A stretch of 64,000 nt of DNA from Effrenium voratum (GCA_963377175.1 CAUJNA010003803.1:151001-215000); one strand, 5' to 3'. Numbered from the stretch's first letter, positions 10,098-23,710 are shown. Notes: generated by a model from the sequence alone, not told the origin. Program-made: numbers and translations.

Positions 10098-11892
10098 TCA
10101 TGTTTGAGGGTTGGTTCATGGGACACCAAGTAAATCCACTCGTTAGGGTTCCCCTACTGAGGGATGGATTTCGCACCAGTTGGTACGTGCCTCGCGTTTG
10201 GAGGATGCCGTCCACCAGTCTTAAAATTGGGGTTGGAAGGGACACCAGTCAAAATTCAAAACAACTGAGGGTTCCCTCCAATCAGACGAACCACATGTGG
10301 GTGGTATGTGTGTCTGTTTTGGAGGCCGGGGCCCCAATTTATTGGTGGTGTCAAAGAGAAACCAAGAGGAACACCGAAGCCATTTTTGCGGGTGCGCCCA
10401 AGGACACGCCAGACTTTTTGAGGGTGCCCCCCAAAAGCCATTTTTGCAGGGTCCCCTAAAGACAAGCCAGATGTGTTTTTTTTTGTTTTCCAGGGCATGG
10501 CTTGTGGGGTCCAAGACCTGACCAGGGCGCGGGGATGCAATCGAGGCGTGTGGGGCCGGAGGGCTGGGCTGGCTTGGGTTCGGGGTTCCGCTGTCTCTGG
10601 GGTGGGGACCCCCCATTTTGGGTGTGTGTTTTTGTTTGGTTCCTTGGCCAAGGGAGAGGGGTTAAGGTGAGAAAAAACTGTGGTTGTTTCCCTTCAAATC
10701 GATAAGGATACCCTCACAAACACATACACAACGGGAACTCTTTAAGGGTACCGTCCCAAACTAGGGTCAGAGATCAGACGATTTTATGCAGGGTCTAAAT
10801 TTGAGCCCCTCTTTTGTGGTTTGTAAAGGGGAAACCAAAGGACAACCTACTCCAACTGCAAGACAGAGACACCCAAATCCAGCAGAGTCAGAGAAGATGT
10901 ACTTTTCTGTGTACCCCTGATGGCCATTTAAAGTCAGAAACTGTGGCTGTTGTTCTCCCTGCTGCGAGATTTCTTTTTTAGGCCAAGCTTCAGTGGGCTT
11001 GTCTCATTGGACCGTGGTTTCTTTCGAAGACCAAGCAAAATGGAAGACGGCCCTATGGTTGTGCCTTTTTTGGGGCCCACCCCGAAATGGTGGTTTTCCT
11101 GGTGGCTTCCCCTTTACCACCAAAAAGTTTGGGTGCCGTCAAAAAGGGCTTGCTTCAACTTTTGAGAGACGACAATTTTTGGTTTGCCCTTGGAGGTTTG
11201 GGCAATCCCGATGAGCCATGAGCCCCTTTTCTGGTTTGGCCTCGGACATTTCAGTGGCTGAATCAGTATGGAACGCGACCATTCGCGATGCTCATGTCGA
11301 CTGGGGGCCGGGACAGATTCGTTTAGTGTCAGCATGAAAGACACACACACACACACATACAGACACGCTACGGCATTGTGCAAGCTTGGGGTTTCAGGTT
11401 GCTAGCTTCTTTGAATGACAGATTTAGGACCCGCTTTTCGAACTCATGCGCCACAGAAATGCTAGGCACACACACACACGCGCACTTACAAACAGGTATA
11501 CTGCGTCAACGCATGCCAAACTGAAAGTAGACACATGTTGACATTGATTACCAGAAAACAGACACATAGTACCATTTGTATGTTGTCACTCAGTGAAGTG
11601 GCACCGTAGCCGATAGACCCTGTTCCTCTGAGTTTGTTTTTCTTTTTTCTGGGGTAAATTCGCCAATCCTGGATTCGGCGGGTTTCGGGGGGGTTGGGGC
11701 TGTTGTGCTCCGTGTGCGTCATATCACCCTGGTACTTGGTTCGCGGTTTAGCCATGTGGGCAAGAGGCGGCCAAATTCAGAATATGCTGTGGAACTTCTG
11801 GGAAATGATTTGCCACTAACTAGCAAAACGTATTCCCACACTCCGTTGTACCTTGAGTTTGAAAACTTGGGTAGTCAACTGTTGAATCACAG
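10098..11892. other. Unassigned sequence
   Basis: No recognised exon. It has short (CA)n runs at 11340-11358 and 11468-11482, and a T8 stretch at 10477-10484. A phrase 'AAAAGCCATTTTTGC' repeats at about 10378 and 10435 as part of an imperfect ~55 bp duplication. Confidence 0.4.
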
Positions 11893-12078
11893 ATGGGACT
11901 TGCCGAGAAAGGGTTTTCAGCCAGATACAACCTGTTGAGAAGCGCGCAAGGCTTGACGGATGAACCACTCCAACATGCCTCCAAACCAGAGAGCTCCCTG
12001 ATCAAGTGGACACAAACTGTTGAAATTGCAGCAGCCCACGCCTTGCGGGATCAACGCTTGACCTCCCCCGAGCGGTAG
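11893..12078 (+). CDS. Candidate coding segment, unrecognised
   Basis: An ATG-start frame reads through a natural-looking peptide including 'TDEPLQHASKPESSLIKW' and 'TVEIAAAHALRDQRLTSPER', ending at TAG 12078. I recognise no family. It overlaps a longer ORF in another frame (11705-11938). It could be an exon, a decayed element or chance. Confidence 0.2.
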   Translation: MGLAEKGFSARYNLLRSAQGLTDEPLQHASKPESSLIKWTQTVEIAAAHALRDQRLTSPER

Positions 12079-13399
12079 CCGAACTTCACGCTTTCACCGG
12101 CTTACCGTGGTTGATGTGTTTACCGCTTCCGCAAAAGCGCCCTGCGTGCAAGTCGCCGAGCAAAGGGTGCCATGGTGCGGGGGAACTGGATTTCGATCGC
12201 TTCATCATTTGCAGCAAGTGAGACGAGTCCAGTCCCTGGCACGTAAGGTGGTGAAGCTTCGAAGCTCCGCATTCGCCCGTCGGAGTGAGCGTCGCCCAGG
12301 CCAAATGCCAACATCGCCATGATGGTGGGCGCTGGCGCTAGCCCGATGCCGCAGGTGAAGGCGGGAGGTGGTTGCGAAACTCGCGACTCTATTGTGTTCC
12401 ATTTACGTTGGGGAATCGAATCAGAAAGAAGGGTGGTGGTGCGAAATGGATGTCGCAACCATCCACACTAGTCCGTGAGTTTCTGGTTGCCTGCATGACT
12501 TGGTTTTGGACCAGATTAGTTTGCATCCTTTGTAAGGTTGAACCCCCCAAATTGCTTTGGTCCTTGGTTTTTCTTTGGCGTTAAAGCCACCCAAAACGGG
12601 GTACTCACCAAAAACCAAACCCGGCAATTGGCCCCTAATAAAAAAACGCGGGCCCCCTCTAATAATGAGTAAGGTTTGGGGGACGAAGCGCATTTATTGC
12701 GCTTCCCTGGAGAGAAAGATGCTTGTGCCTTAAAGCGGGCTAAAAACAAGCTTTTTAAACATGTTTTGTAGTAAAGGCAAAGACGGTATCGCGTGTGATT
12801 GGTTTCGGTAAGCACAAATTAGGTGCAGGGCAAGAAAGACCCACAGTCAGGACAGTGTGTTTACCTTTTAGTCCCAACCAGCCTTGTGCCCCCTAATACG
12901 ATTGGGTCTGGTCTGGGCTGGGACCCGGCTGTTTCAGCAAACCTGGAAAATTGTATTTTTCCATAGGGTGCTCACTCAGGCTCCAGTGCACATCCTCCAG
13001 TTTGCTGGACTGCGAGTTGGGAAGACCGTGTCGAATGTTTGCACGGCCAATGGGTATCTGAGTTTCTGACCAATGCGCTCAGGATGTAAAACAACCACTG
13101 GTTTGGCCTGCAATGAGGGGCCAGCACGGACAGGGTCTGATGGTTTAGAGGGTCTTTCAGGCACGCCCTGTTGCACCTTGAATGGGGGCTTGTTCGGAAA
13201 AACGTGTCTGCCATGGACGGGGCAAGGAACCAGCTTCAAGTCTCCTCTCAAACAGGGAGGTAAGAAGCTTTCAATTCCTTCCAGCATCATTGGTTAACAG
13301 AATTGCTCCTTTTCTTGGGTTGGCGAATCCCCTTTGGGTTGGAACACATGTTGGGCAGGCCTGTTTGGGGTTGGACTCCAAATCCGGGTTAAGGTGTTG
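12079..13399. other. Unassigned sequence
   Basis: Several overlapping ORFs occur on both strands (for example 12120-12458 on -) without a recognisable domain. No repeat structure is evident. Confidence 0.35.
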
Positions 13400-14950
<1,551 letters not shown>

Positions 14951-15778
14951 CACACACACGCGGCGTGAGTCGCCCTTTCCAAGGCAGCGCCCCCGATGCA
15001 GATGATGCCGCAGATGATGCCGCAGCAGATGGGGGGCAGTGGCTTGACAGGAAAGGGCGGCTGGCGGATTTCACCTACGGTTTTTGCAGTTGGGGGTTTT
15101 TCATCATGAGGGGGCGGGGGGTCGGGCGGTTTTGCAGGGGAAGTTAAAAGAAAACCAACCACCTAAAGGGTCCCTAAAAAACAAGAGCTCATTTGTTCTG
15201 GGTCCGAAACAGCGGCTGCATTTGCAGGGGCCTATTCGGAGGGGCTCTCTTGGTCCATGGGGTTGTCTTCTTGAGCGTAGCTGCTTTGGGGTGGGTTGAA
15301 AGGGCTGCCAAAAAGAATCCCACCTATCTTTGTGGGGTCACGCCCATGTCTCTCCATGTGGGGTCCCCCTGTTTTGACACGCGCCCATGTCTCTCCATGT
15401 CTCTGGGGAGTTCCGAAGATGACCCAAGGAAATCCTTGAAACGGGGAATTTGGCTGGGATGTCACTTGAAACCTTTTTTTCCTTTGTATCCGAGAAGGTG
15501 ATTTATTGGGACTTCTGCTTTCATGGCACCCCCGTCCGATGCGGTCGCGCTTTGCTAGCTCGAGATGGGGGTTGCCGCTCGGCAAATCGAGCTCACCATG
15601 GAGGTCCTTGGAGGATCTCTGGACTGAATCCAACACATAGACCTCTGGGAACCATCTCAAGAGTGGTTGGTGGACAGGAATCCTCATCCAAAATGATGTT
15701 CACCAAAGCTTTGGTGCCCCATCAAATTCACGCCCATGCGCCAACCGATGCCAAGGTAGCGTAGTGATGCCCTTGACA
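14951..15778. other. Unassigned sequence
   Basis: Unique DNA between the GCAA array and the exon starting near 15779. The phrase 'CCCATGTCTCTCCATGT' is duplicated in tandem at about 15344 and 15385. No exon is certain. Confidence 0.35.
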
Positions 15779-15974
15779 GCGCAGAAAGCAGTGCCGACCT
15801 ACACCGCCGCCCCAGTGACTTACGCGGCCCCTTGCGCGGCCCCTTGCGCCGCTGCTTGCGCCGCGCCGGCGACGTACATGGCGCCGCCGGCTTTTGCCAC
15901 AGCTCAGACCTATGAGACGGCTTACGCGGCACCGCTGGTGACGACGCGCTCGCCCAGCCCTTCCCCGTCGAGGA
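15779..15974 (+). CDS. Exon encoding an Ala/Tyr/Pro/Thr-rich low-complexity segment
   Basis: The open frame reads TYTAAPVTYAAP, a Cys-Ala-Ala-Pro stretch, then ATYMAPPAFATAQTYETAYA and a Ser-Pro-rich end (RSPSPSPSRS). The acceptor is probably the AG at 15777-15778, or 15783-15784. A GT donor at 15975 would end it in phase 1, which matches the GA-TAT start of the exon at 23064. That exon reads ASYMAPVTYASAMNQ, so the two share the YMAP/VTYA theme and probably belong to the same gene. The segment is likely disordered; function unknown. Confidence 0.5.
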
Positions 15975-16462
15975 GTGTGGGGATAGGAGAGCTGGGAGGC
16001 TCTAGTCATTCAGAGGGAATCGAGAGTGAATGAGTGGAAGCCGCCAGAGAGAGCCGAAGGCGCAGCAATTGGCTCTGGCCTTACCCCCTTTTGGGTTGGT
16101 TTTGAAAGGGAGATCAATACTATATATCCAATTCTGAGACCCAAGATTCTGCATTTGCCTGAAGCACGTGAAGAAGCAGCTCAACGCCCACGAATTTCCA
16201 GCTGAGCGCCCTGAAGGGGCGTTTGTGTGACGGGCCAGCTACCCACCAGAAGGCTTAATTCAGAACTTGAGAAGGCTCAATGTTCCTGGGTCGAGTGGGG
16301 AATCAGACCACTCTTGGAGGGGCCAAAGACCAGCCCTCTATTAATACACTGGGTTGATGAATCTGGGGTCAGCATTATTCAGAACCCTTCCTGCTGGGTG
16401 GGTGGGATCCATCAAGCTGGCAGGATCCGGGCCTCATCTCCCAGCAAAGCCTTGTCCAGTAG

Positions 16463-16520
16463 AGCCGTGAACGGCAACACCGAGCGCCGGGTGGTGGGGG
16501 AGCGCCACATCACACGGGAG
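16463..16520 (+). CDS. Candidate exon
   Basis: The reading frame gives AVNGNTERRVVGERHITRE, after an AG at 16461-16462 and before a GC donor (GAG|GCCGGG). This is the same donor style as the confirmed micro-exons. The 'AV-G--T--RVVG' pattern loosely echoes the last exon of the gene ending at 52769. Which gene it belongs to is unknown. Confidence 0.35.
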
Positions 16521-17892
16521 GCCGGGAAAAGCCGCGCTCGTGGTTGTTTTTTGGCGGGGAAGTTGTTGGAGTGGACCCCCTGCTCGAAAAAGAATACCTT
16601 TTTGTTGGGGGCCATTTCTAGAAACAACACCTGGTAAATACCTCCTTTTTTTGCTCATAGAGGTGCAGTGATCGGGCCGTCTCATCAAATAGTTGCCAAA
16701 GGAAGGTAATGTGTCATGTCTCCGTAGCATGTTGTTGCCTTCTTGCTCTTCTCTCCAAAGGGTGTTCCATGGACTTTCATCCATTGGTTCTTTGAAAAAG
16801 GAAACGTGCGCGTTGTACTGCTGGGGGCGCGGGGGGAGTTTGGGATTTATTGCCGTTCGCCCAGGTTGGTGGTTCGATTGAGAGTTCAATTCCAAAGTCA
16901 CAAATCTCAAACTGGGGCCAAGGCGATGCATGAGGTTGGTCTACAATTTTTGGAGAGTGGATATGAGAGAGCAATAGATGACGGCTTCTTCGCAGGCACC
17001 GAACCGGGCCTAACAGGGCTCATCATTTTGACCCCCCAAATGAAGATTATAGTTTGATATTATCACCGTCATGTGAGTTCACTGCCAGAATGGACAAATC
17101 AATGATGACCGGTAGCGCCCAGCGCAGTTTTGTTTTTGCTTCTGAACGTGCCTGGTTCCCGACATGGGGGTTGATCAATATTCCTGGCCATGGGTGACTT
17201 TTCCTACCAACCATTGGTCATCCCATGTATCGTGAACACGTCAACCCCCACATGAACCAAAGGAACACACGCAAGGAAACCCGCCAGTTTTGGGGGTGCG
17301 TTATTTTCAGAGATAAGCTTCCATGATCAACTTTCACATGAACCAAAGGAACCCGCAAGGAAGCCAACCAGTTGTTTTTGGGTGCCTTGCAACCAAAGTC
17401 TTCCAGGAGCTGATGGAGACTGGGAACCTGGTTCAGGGCGACCCGGGCAGGAGGCGCGAGATCGAACGGAGCGCGGATCGATCCACATTTGTCGTCGAGG
17501 TGATTGGGCGGTTTTTGGGGGCCTGGCCTTTTGGGGGGGTAGGGGGGCACCCAAAGGATGCGGCAGGTGTTCAAAGACATGGTTCTCACTGGTTGAGTCG
17601 TGCGCACCCCTTTGAAAAGAGAGCGGTGCTTCATATCGCAGAGTGTCCAACTGAGAGAATGCTCCACTGTTCAGGGGGAATACACACTTCTTTCACCCAA
17701 ATCGGTCAAACGGAAGCTGGTAGAGCTACTTTCTTTGTCCTTCAGGAATTGTCTTAGAGCAATCTAGTCCTGGCGATTGGGAATCTCAGTTTGGTTGAAG
17801 CGATATGTTCTGCCAGTGCCATGTTGTGTCTTTGAAGGGCAGCTTGTTGGGGTTTGCAAAGGAAAACCTAAAACAGCCCGCCCATGTTGATG
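16521..17892. other. Unassigned sequence
   Basis: Probably intronic. A short direct repeat 'CATGAACCAAAGGAAC' occurs at 17251 and 17337 in an ~86 bp imperfect tandem duplication. No exon recognised. Confidence 0.35.
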
Positions 17893-17971
17893 TTCCCCTG
17901 TTGGCTTTAAAGGGAATCTATCACTACTGGACACATGTGTAGTTTTTCCAGGGGACTTAAGCAAATGGACG
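17893..17971. mobile_element. Short nested-palindrome element, family B (partial)
   Basis: Carries TCCCCTGTTGGCTTTAAAGG, then AATCTATCACTACTGGACAC, and closes with CCAGGGGA and AAGCAAATGG. The core is shared with 20794-20910, 25458-25569 and 61378-61443. Confidence 0.65.
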
Positions 17972-18504
17972 CATCTGGTGTGCCCCAAAGGACGCCTGCC
18001 TCGAAGTGAAAACGTTCCTTCGGAACTCATCGCCGTTTCGCCAGGTGAGGTGTCTCCCAAGTCAGAGTTTCCGGGATTTGTCTGACCTTTTGTTTGGCCC
18101 ATTTGTATTTGTGTCCCCAAAAGCTGAACCTTGTGCTTCTGGTTTCGAACTGCGCAAGCGAGTACCTCCCCCCCACTCCCGCTTTTTGTGGTTGTGACCC
18201 AGCCGTGTCCTCCAAATGCTCGGACAGATTCCAGGACGCCTGGACGTATTTCGCCAGATGAAACCCGATTTGAGTACTGGTTGCTAAACCACCAACCCCC
18301 ATGAACTGGTGCCGATCGCTTTGCGCAGATTTTGTAGCCATTTTGTAACCATCCACAAGGCCTCAAAAGGTGATTCAGCGATAGCCTGCCCTGGTCAACC
18401 TCTTGCTTCGGATGTGTTGGGCCCCTCATAGCTGCCAACTTTCCAGTTAAACCAAAAGGCGCACCCGTGAAAACACGACGAGCCAGAGTACCCTCCCCCC
18501 TGAC
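17972..18504. other. Intron-like sequence with a family-A relic
   Basis: At about 18307-18358 the phrase GTGCCGATCGCTTTG and the end GTAACCATCCACA match family A. No exon recognised. Confidence 0.4.
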
Positions 18505-18567
18505 ATGGAAGCTCCCACCTTAGGAAGGCGGCAATCTGATGGAGCTTCCATGTTAGTCTGATGGAGC
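18505..18567. mobile_element. Short inverted-repeat element, family D-like
   Basis: ACATGGAAGCTCCCACC on the left is mirrored by GGAGCTTCCATGT about 45 bp later, followed by TAGTCTGATGGAG. A related copy at 25347-25425 has AACATGGAAGCTGTCAG and TTAGTCTGAGGGAG. Confidence 0.55.
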
Positions 18568-19301
18568 GTGCCCCCAAAACTGTGCCTTTTGAGTCACAAG
18601 AAGTTCTCTCGCTGGCAAAGTTGCAAGGGGGTTGCAAGCGCCGCGCGTGGTCGCGGAACTCCCAACCTGAAGTTGGGGCCCCATATTGGGAAACAAAATC
18701 AAAAAAAACACCATAATCACTACTCCCAGTCCTTTTTTTGCCCCTGTGCGTCTTTCTTGGGGAGCTCCGAAAGCCTTGTGGTTCTAAGGGGAACCAGTTG
18801 AAACCTTCGCAGGAGGCTTCCCTCACGGGCCATTCCAATTTCAGCCCAAAGGCTCCGCTCGCTCTCAGCTCGCTCGCGGTGGAGGTCAAGTTGCCAACGG
18901 GGCAGAGCTTGGGTCAAAAGCAGACGTTCAAACGGCTGAACAAAAAAAGCTCGGCTTTTTCCAACCAACTGCTGAAAGCCATGGATTTGGCCTTTCTTAG
19001 CAACAAGGAGACACTCTGAAATCTTTGCGGCCGCATGTTCTCGATATCGAGTACCCGGGTGCGGCAGGAGACACCTTTTGGGCGCCAAAAGGTGATCGAC
19101 CATTTTCTTGGGCTTGGAGCAACGTGTCCTGAGTCCCAAATTCATTTGATGGGGACAAGCCATTGACCAAACGGTGCCGTGGGCCCGGGCAGCCTGAAAG
19201 ATACAGTTGGGAGATGTACTTTTACCATTTCTGCCAGGACAAAAGCAAACCGCACTATGTCCCCCAGCTAGGTGCCCTTTTAGCAACTTTTTTTGGGGAG
19301 G
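18568..19301. other. Unassigned sequence with a weak exon candidate
   Basis: A + frame from about 18883 to the TGA at 19019 reads VKLPTGQSLGQKQTFKRLNK and onward to LSNKETL, after a GAG acceptor. A 188-codon - strand ORF overlaps it. Neither has a recognised domain. Confidence 0.25.
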
Positions 19302-19378
19302 GTTCCCCTACTAAAATAGACAAAACCGAAAAAGTTGGTACCCTTATTCAAACTTATCTACTGGAGGGCCTAGCAAAT
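19302..19378. mobile_element. Dispersed short repeat, family E (copy 1)
   Basis: Shares GTTCCCCTACTAAAATAGAC, a GGTACCC block and CTACTGGAGG with copies at 22086-22160 and 60058-60125. All three are in the same orientation. Confidence 0.55.
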
Positions 19379-20547
19379 ATTTTGTGCATGGCTAATGTTC
19401 AGGTGGATACTCCAAGAACCTCCGCAAAATTGCTTTCCTGCACAGGGGGATTCAAAAAAAAAAGCTTTTCATGATCGGAATCTCCGCTTGGGGCAAGCTT
19501 GCCCCCCTTGCCGCCATGTCGACCGCAGGGTGACGCGGGAGGATCCCTTCCTGCCGTCCCGGGCCGGGGTGGGGGGCGTGGGGGGTAAACTCCTCCTGGA
19601 CATGTACAAAAATAGTTGGAGCCCGAATTTCACGAGTTTTCCTCTTGGATTCCCTTTCAGCAAAGCTGAGGGCTTTCCACAAAGCACACACTTCCTTTGG
19701 GATTTGTTGGTTATGGTGCGGTCCATGTGACTGGCAAGCTTTTCAGACTCTCCATGGATGATGCGAATGTGCTAACACTAGAAAATCCGCTTCGCACCAC
19801 TTGAGATCAGTGGTTTTTCCCGGTCTTATCTGTGCCAACGGATGCGAAGTTGTTTTCCTCATCCGCTGTGCATAAACGGGAGCCAATGGAACTCGTTTGG
19901 GACTCCAACCGTCCACGTGTGGAGGCAAAAGGAACCCGTGTCCATCCTTTGCTGCTCAAATGAAGCGAATTTCCGGCCCTCTGTGAGGTGTGTTAACCTA
20001 GGCTTTGAGGTGTAAACATCCTGAAACCTCTTATTGTAGGGGATGATTCCAACCATTCTTTTCAACCATCCTTCTTTGCACAAAAGCCGATCGCAACCTG
20101 GGTTTGTGGAGGTTTTCTAGAAGGCTTCCTCAAAAAAAGAACGGAAATGGAAGGTGCCCCTAGACTTATGGTTTGAATCGAAGGCAACCATGGGCTGCAA
20201 GCTGAGCCAGGGCCCAATTCAGGTTGCGTCTCAGCCACTTCTGTCGAACTTGACAGCAGCCTAGGGCCCATTAGACTGGCCTCTCTCAATGGGCGTCTTT
20301 TTGGGCCCCCCGCCGAGAAAAAAAGCGGTTCCCGTTCGAGCCGCAAAACGGCACCGGTCAGATAAAAGGCGCCCTGGAGAAGCGCGATTCGCGCTTCCCA
20401 TGTCTGGGAGAAGCAAGCACCCACAGAGACGCCTGATTTTTGCGACCTTTTGATTCTCGCGCGCGGAGTTTTTGGACTAAAGAGTCGCGGGTGGGGGACC
20501 ATCGTGTTGAAGAAGCAGTTGGTGGTTTTTTTCTCCCAGCTGAAAGC
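19379..20547. other. Unassigned sequence
   Basis: No convincing exon. ORFs on both strands lack recognisable motifs. Confidence 0.35.
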
Positions 20548-20672
20548 TACTGTGGATGGACGAAATCCTGTACCACCTCAGAGACCCTGGAAGGATGATT
20601 CCCCTGCAAATACCAACAAACAATGGTTTACCATGGTTTCCAAGTGGTGCAGGATTTTGTCCATCCACAGTA
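20548..20672. mobile_element. Short inverted-repeat element, family A (best copy)
   Basis: Terminal inverted repeats of 23 bp match at 22 positions: the left end begins TACTGTGGATGGACGAAATC and the right end closes GATTTTGTCCATCCACAGTA. The 125 bp element is non-coding and inner copies of 'CATGGTTTCCAAGTGGTGC' recur in the copy at 48638-48777. It is MITE-like. Confidence 0.85.
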
Positions 20673-20793
20673 TGTCGATGGGGCCAGATTCCCAGACAGG
20701 CGACGAGGTATTCTTTTTTTGGCCCATCCACTGAAGTGCGAGCACTCCTCTAGGCAAGATGTTGGGCCACTGGATTCCAACAGTTGCCCTAAA

Positions 20794-20910
20794 GGCTTCC
20801 ATTTGCTAAAGAATATGTTTTGTTATTTTCCCTTGTTGGTTTTAAAGGGAATTTATCAATACTGGAATCATTTCCATTTTTTTCGGGGGTCTTAACTTAA
20901 TGGAAGAAGG
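20794..20910. mobile_element. Short nested-palindrome element, family B
   Basis: The outer ends CTTCCATTTGC and AATGGAAG are inverted. The core CCTTGTTGGTTTTAAAGGGA then TATCAATACTGGA matches the other family-B copies. Confidence 0.7.
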
Positions 20911-22085
20911 TCCATGTTTAGTCGCAAACAATTGATATTGTCATTGTGCAGTTTCACTTGATGACATACACCGTTTGTATTACATACAGGCGTTCAAAGG
21001 GTTACAGCTCATGTTGCTAGAACATGCTGACATGATTTGCCCACTCTTTTGCAAGTGTCAACACCAACAAACCAAACACGCTGAAACAAACCAAACACGC
21101 TGAAACAAGCAACTAGTTTTGTCCATAGTCAAAACGTCTGACAGTTTGTCAAGCGTTTGTCGCTTTCTGCGACTTGTGTCTTTTCTAACCTCAAGAAAGC
21201 GGCAAAGTCAGGGCTCTAATTTGCACCTCAACCGCCTGCGCAAGTATCGCATTTCTTGTTTGCGAAAAGAGCTCAAACCACTGAGGAAATATGTAAGACA
21301 TATCATGCGCTTCTTCGCCTCGTTCGTTGGCACGGGCGAAGAACATTGATTTCAACCTCCAACAAGTTCAACGAGGTCTAGTGAAGCTTCTTCAATGGGG
21401 GGTTGCCCCCTTCCTGCGTTTTTGTCCATGGAAGCAAGCCACTAAGGAGCACACAGCATTGTGTCTTTGTTTGGTCAGACGGCAGTGGCTTTGGTTCATT
21501 TGTCCTTTGCCATCCGTTTTTGCAAAAGGACGTCCAGGTTGAGGGGAGTGTTTTTGAAGAGAAACGGAATCAACATTCTGCGACGACTTCAGTTGCAACC
21601 ACAACGTTGTGGGAAGCTTTTTTCGTGGCCCAGACCCTGCATATGTCCAAAAGGGATGCAGCTTAGGAGGCCTTGAACCTCCCCTCAACAAACTACATCG
21701 CTCGACTTCCGTGCATTGCCACCCGAACCAGCCAATCCCAACCAGCCACCCAAAGCACTCGAACCCAAACCCAGCCACGACTTCAAACTTTCTGGGAAGA
21801 CCAGTTGAGTGGTACATGAAAAGTTCCGACCTTTCTCGGCCCATCCGCTCAGGTGAGGCAACACCCTCCTTGCCCCAAGCAAAGCAAACCTGGGCCATTC
21901 TGATCGCCAGGGCCTGGCCCAGATGGCTCCGGCTTCAGGCGCTTCAGGCGCCGGGTCTGCATGGCATGGATGGCCATGGCCTGTGAGGGGCTGTGGGGTT
22001 TTTTGGGGCGAGTCGGCGCCCATCGCAGCCCCCGGCGATGGGTGCCCGAGCTTTCCCACCGCTTCTCTTTTTGGGAGATTTTTTC
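20911..22085. other. Unassigned sequence
   Basis: Includes a basic 76-codon + frame (21119-21349, non-ATG start) with no recognised domain. A tandem 'CACGCTGAAACAA' repeat lies at about 21077-21106. Nothing else stands out. Confidence 0.3.
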
Positions 22086-22160
22086 GGCTCTACTAAAATA
22101 GGCCGAGCCGGACAAAGTGGGTACCAACTGATTCTGACCTCCCCCATCTGGAGGAGCTCG
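22086..22160. mobile_element. Dispersed short repeat, family E (copy 2)
   Basis: CTCTACTAAAATAGGCCGAG, then GGGTACCAACTGATTCTGAC and CATCTGGAGGAGC. It aligns with family-E copies at 19302 and 60058. Confidence 0.5.
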
Positions 22161-23063
22161 CCCAATTTTTGGGCGTTTTTGGGGGGACATCCACCCGAAC
22201 ACTGATCAATGTTGGGGGTCTCGTATTTCGACACATACCCATGGTGTGTGCTTTTTGAGAGGCTGCCTCGACCCTCAAACCCGCAAGAAAGAGGCATCGC
22301 CATGCATCGCCCCATCATACTAAGGATACCTTCCCCATTCTTTCCAGCCAGGGGTAGACTTAGGATACATTTTACATTTTACCAGTGACTCAAATTGAAG
22401 CAAACCATAAAATATACATTCTATAACTGGGCCTAAGTCTAATCATGCAGCGATGGTTGAAAAGAATGGACAAGGAATCAAGCCCTAGAATCATGTTTGG
22501 GCCATGTTCTCTTTTCTGCGGGGAGTTTGAGGGTCCAGGCTGGCTGGTCCCCGAGAATGGCGCAACGATCTTCCCTTCAGTTTCCCTGTCAACCGAGAAT
22601 CCAAAACGGGTAGCCTCGAAAGAAGATGAGCCCACATCCTTAAAGGCTGACAGGCAATGAGGTCGTTCTGAGTTGCTGGTCCCTTTTTTTTCTGTGTGGG
22701 GGGGTGGTGTCCACCCAAAACCATGTGGACAGGCTTCTTCTTGTCATTTTTCCTTTGCTCAAAAAGGCTCTGGAGTGGTTCGGAGCGGCTTCGGGCGTTC
22801 GGGTTCCTGAAGGGTTCTGGGGGTTGCTGTTGGGATGCCACCTGGGCTAATGTTCCAGTAGCACCAGAATGCTGAAGCAAATCGATCTCGCTTATTTTGG
22901 GGTCCACCTATTTTCAAAAGGGGGTTTGTCAAAATTGGGATTTGGACCCCGCAAATGCTGGTTTCCCTTCGATTTCCATTGCAAGCCTTCCCACAATTTG
23001 GGGTACCAACCCCAAAAACAGGAGCCACCCTTTGCACGAATCACCCAGACCTGCCAGCACCAG
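22161..23063. other. Unassigned, probably intronic
   Basis: No exon recognised before the acceptor at 23062-23063. Confidence 0.3.
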
Positions 23064-23144
23064 GATATGAGCAGCATGCCTCGTATATGGCGCCGGTGAC
23101 GTACGCCTCCGCCATGAATCAGCCCTTGGTGCCTTGGTTGCGCG
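23064..23144 (+). CDS. Exon with YMAP/VTYA motif
   Basis: The acceptor CACCAG is followed by GA-TAT-GAG. The frame reads YEQHASYMAPVTYASAMNQ then PLVPWLRG. A GT donor at 23145 (CGCG|GTAGTG) gives this end; an alternative is TTG|GTGCC at 23128. The phase-1 start fits the phase-1 end of the exon at 15779-15974, which shares the Tyr-Met-Ala-Pro and Val-Thr-Tyr-Ala motifs. The segment is probably disordered. Function unknown. Confidence 0.5.
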
Positions 23145-23710
23145 GTAGTGAAAAATCCCGACGGTGGATGCCCCAAATATTGCAAGCACACCAATCACAA
23201 CAGCTACCTTTTTTGGGTGGGGGCGGTACCTCTTAGTACGACCGAAGCAACCTTTTCTCACCTTTTGGAAAATGTCAACTTTTGGTATCACGTGTGAAAC
23301 AAAAAAGAGTTGAGGACAAGCATGACTTCCCTTCCCTTCATGAAATCCTCCGCTTTCATTTTGGAGACTTGCGGACCCTTTCAGGTCCTCCACACTGTGG
23401 AGGTTGTAGCAATTGATGTTGGCCCTGTGATTTTGAGTGGAAAGAACCCTGCGGCTTTCAAAACGTAGTAGGCTACAGGGAGCAACCGATTCCAGTTTCT
23501 GGCTTAAACCTCCAGAGACAGAACCAACAGAATGACCCAATACCAACTAATGTTGACCTCACATCTAAGTAGAACCCATCCTATTGATAGGGGTGCGGGC
23601 CCCTCCAATAGTCTGAATCCCAAGCCCGGTTGGACACCCCATTTTTTCACAAACTGGTGGGTTCATGAATTTGGGGTGCCCATTGCTAAAACGCGAGCCA
23701 CGTTTTGAAG
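23145..23710. other. Intron-like sequence
   Basis: No exon recognised. The sequence is open in places on the - strand but lacks motifs. Confidence 0.3.

Noticed and set aside
18330..18350. Dinoflagellate spliced-leader relic (GTAGCCATTTTG)
   Set aside because: Only 12 bases match and the following bases (TAACCA) do not. The sequence is better explained as the right end of a family-A element.
18720..19286. 188-codon - strand ORF
   Set aside because: It has no domain and overlaps an equally protein-like + frame, so neither is secure.
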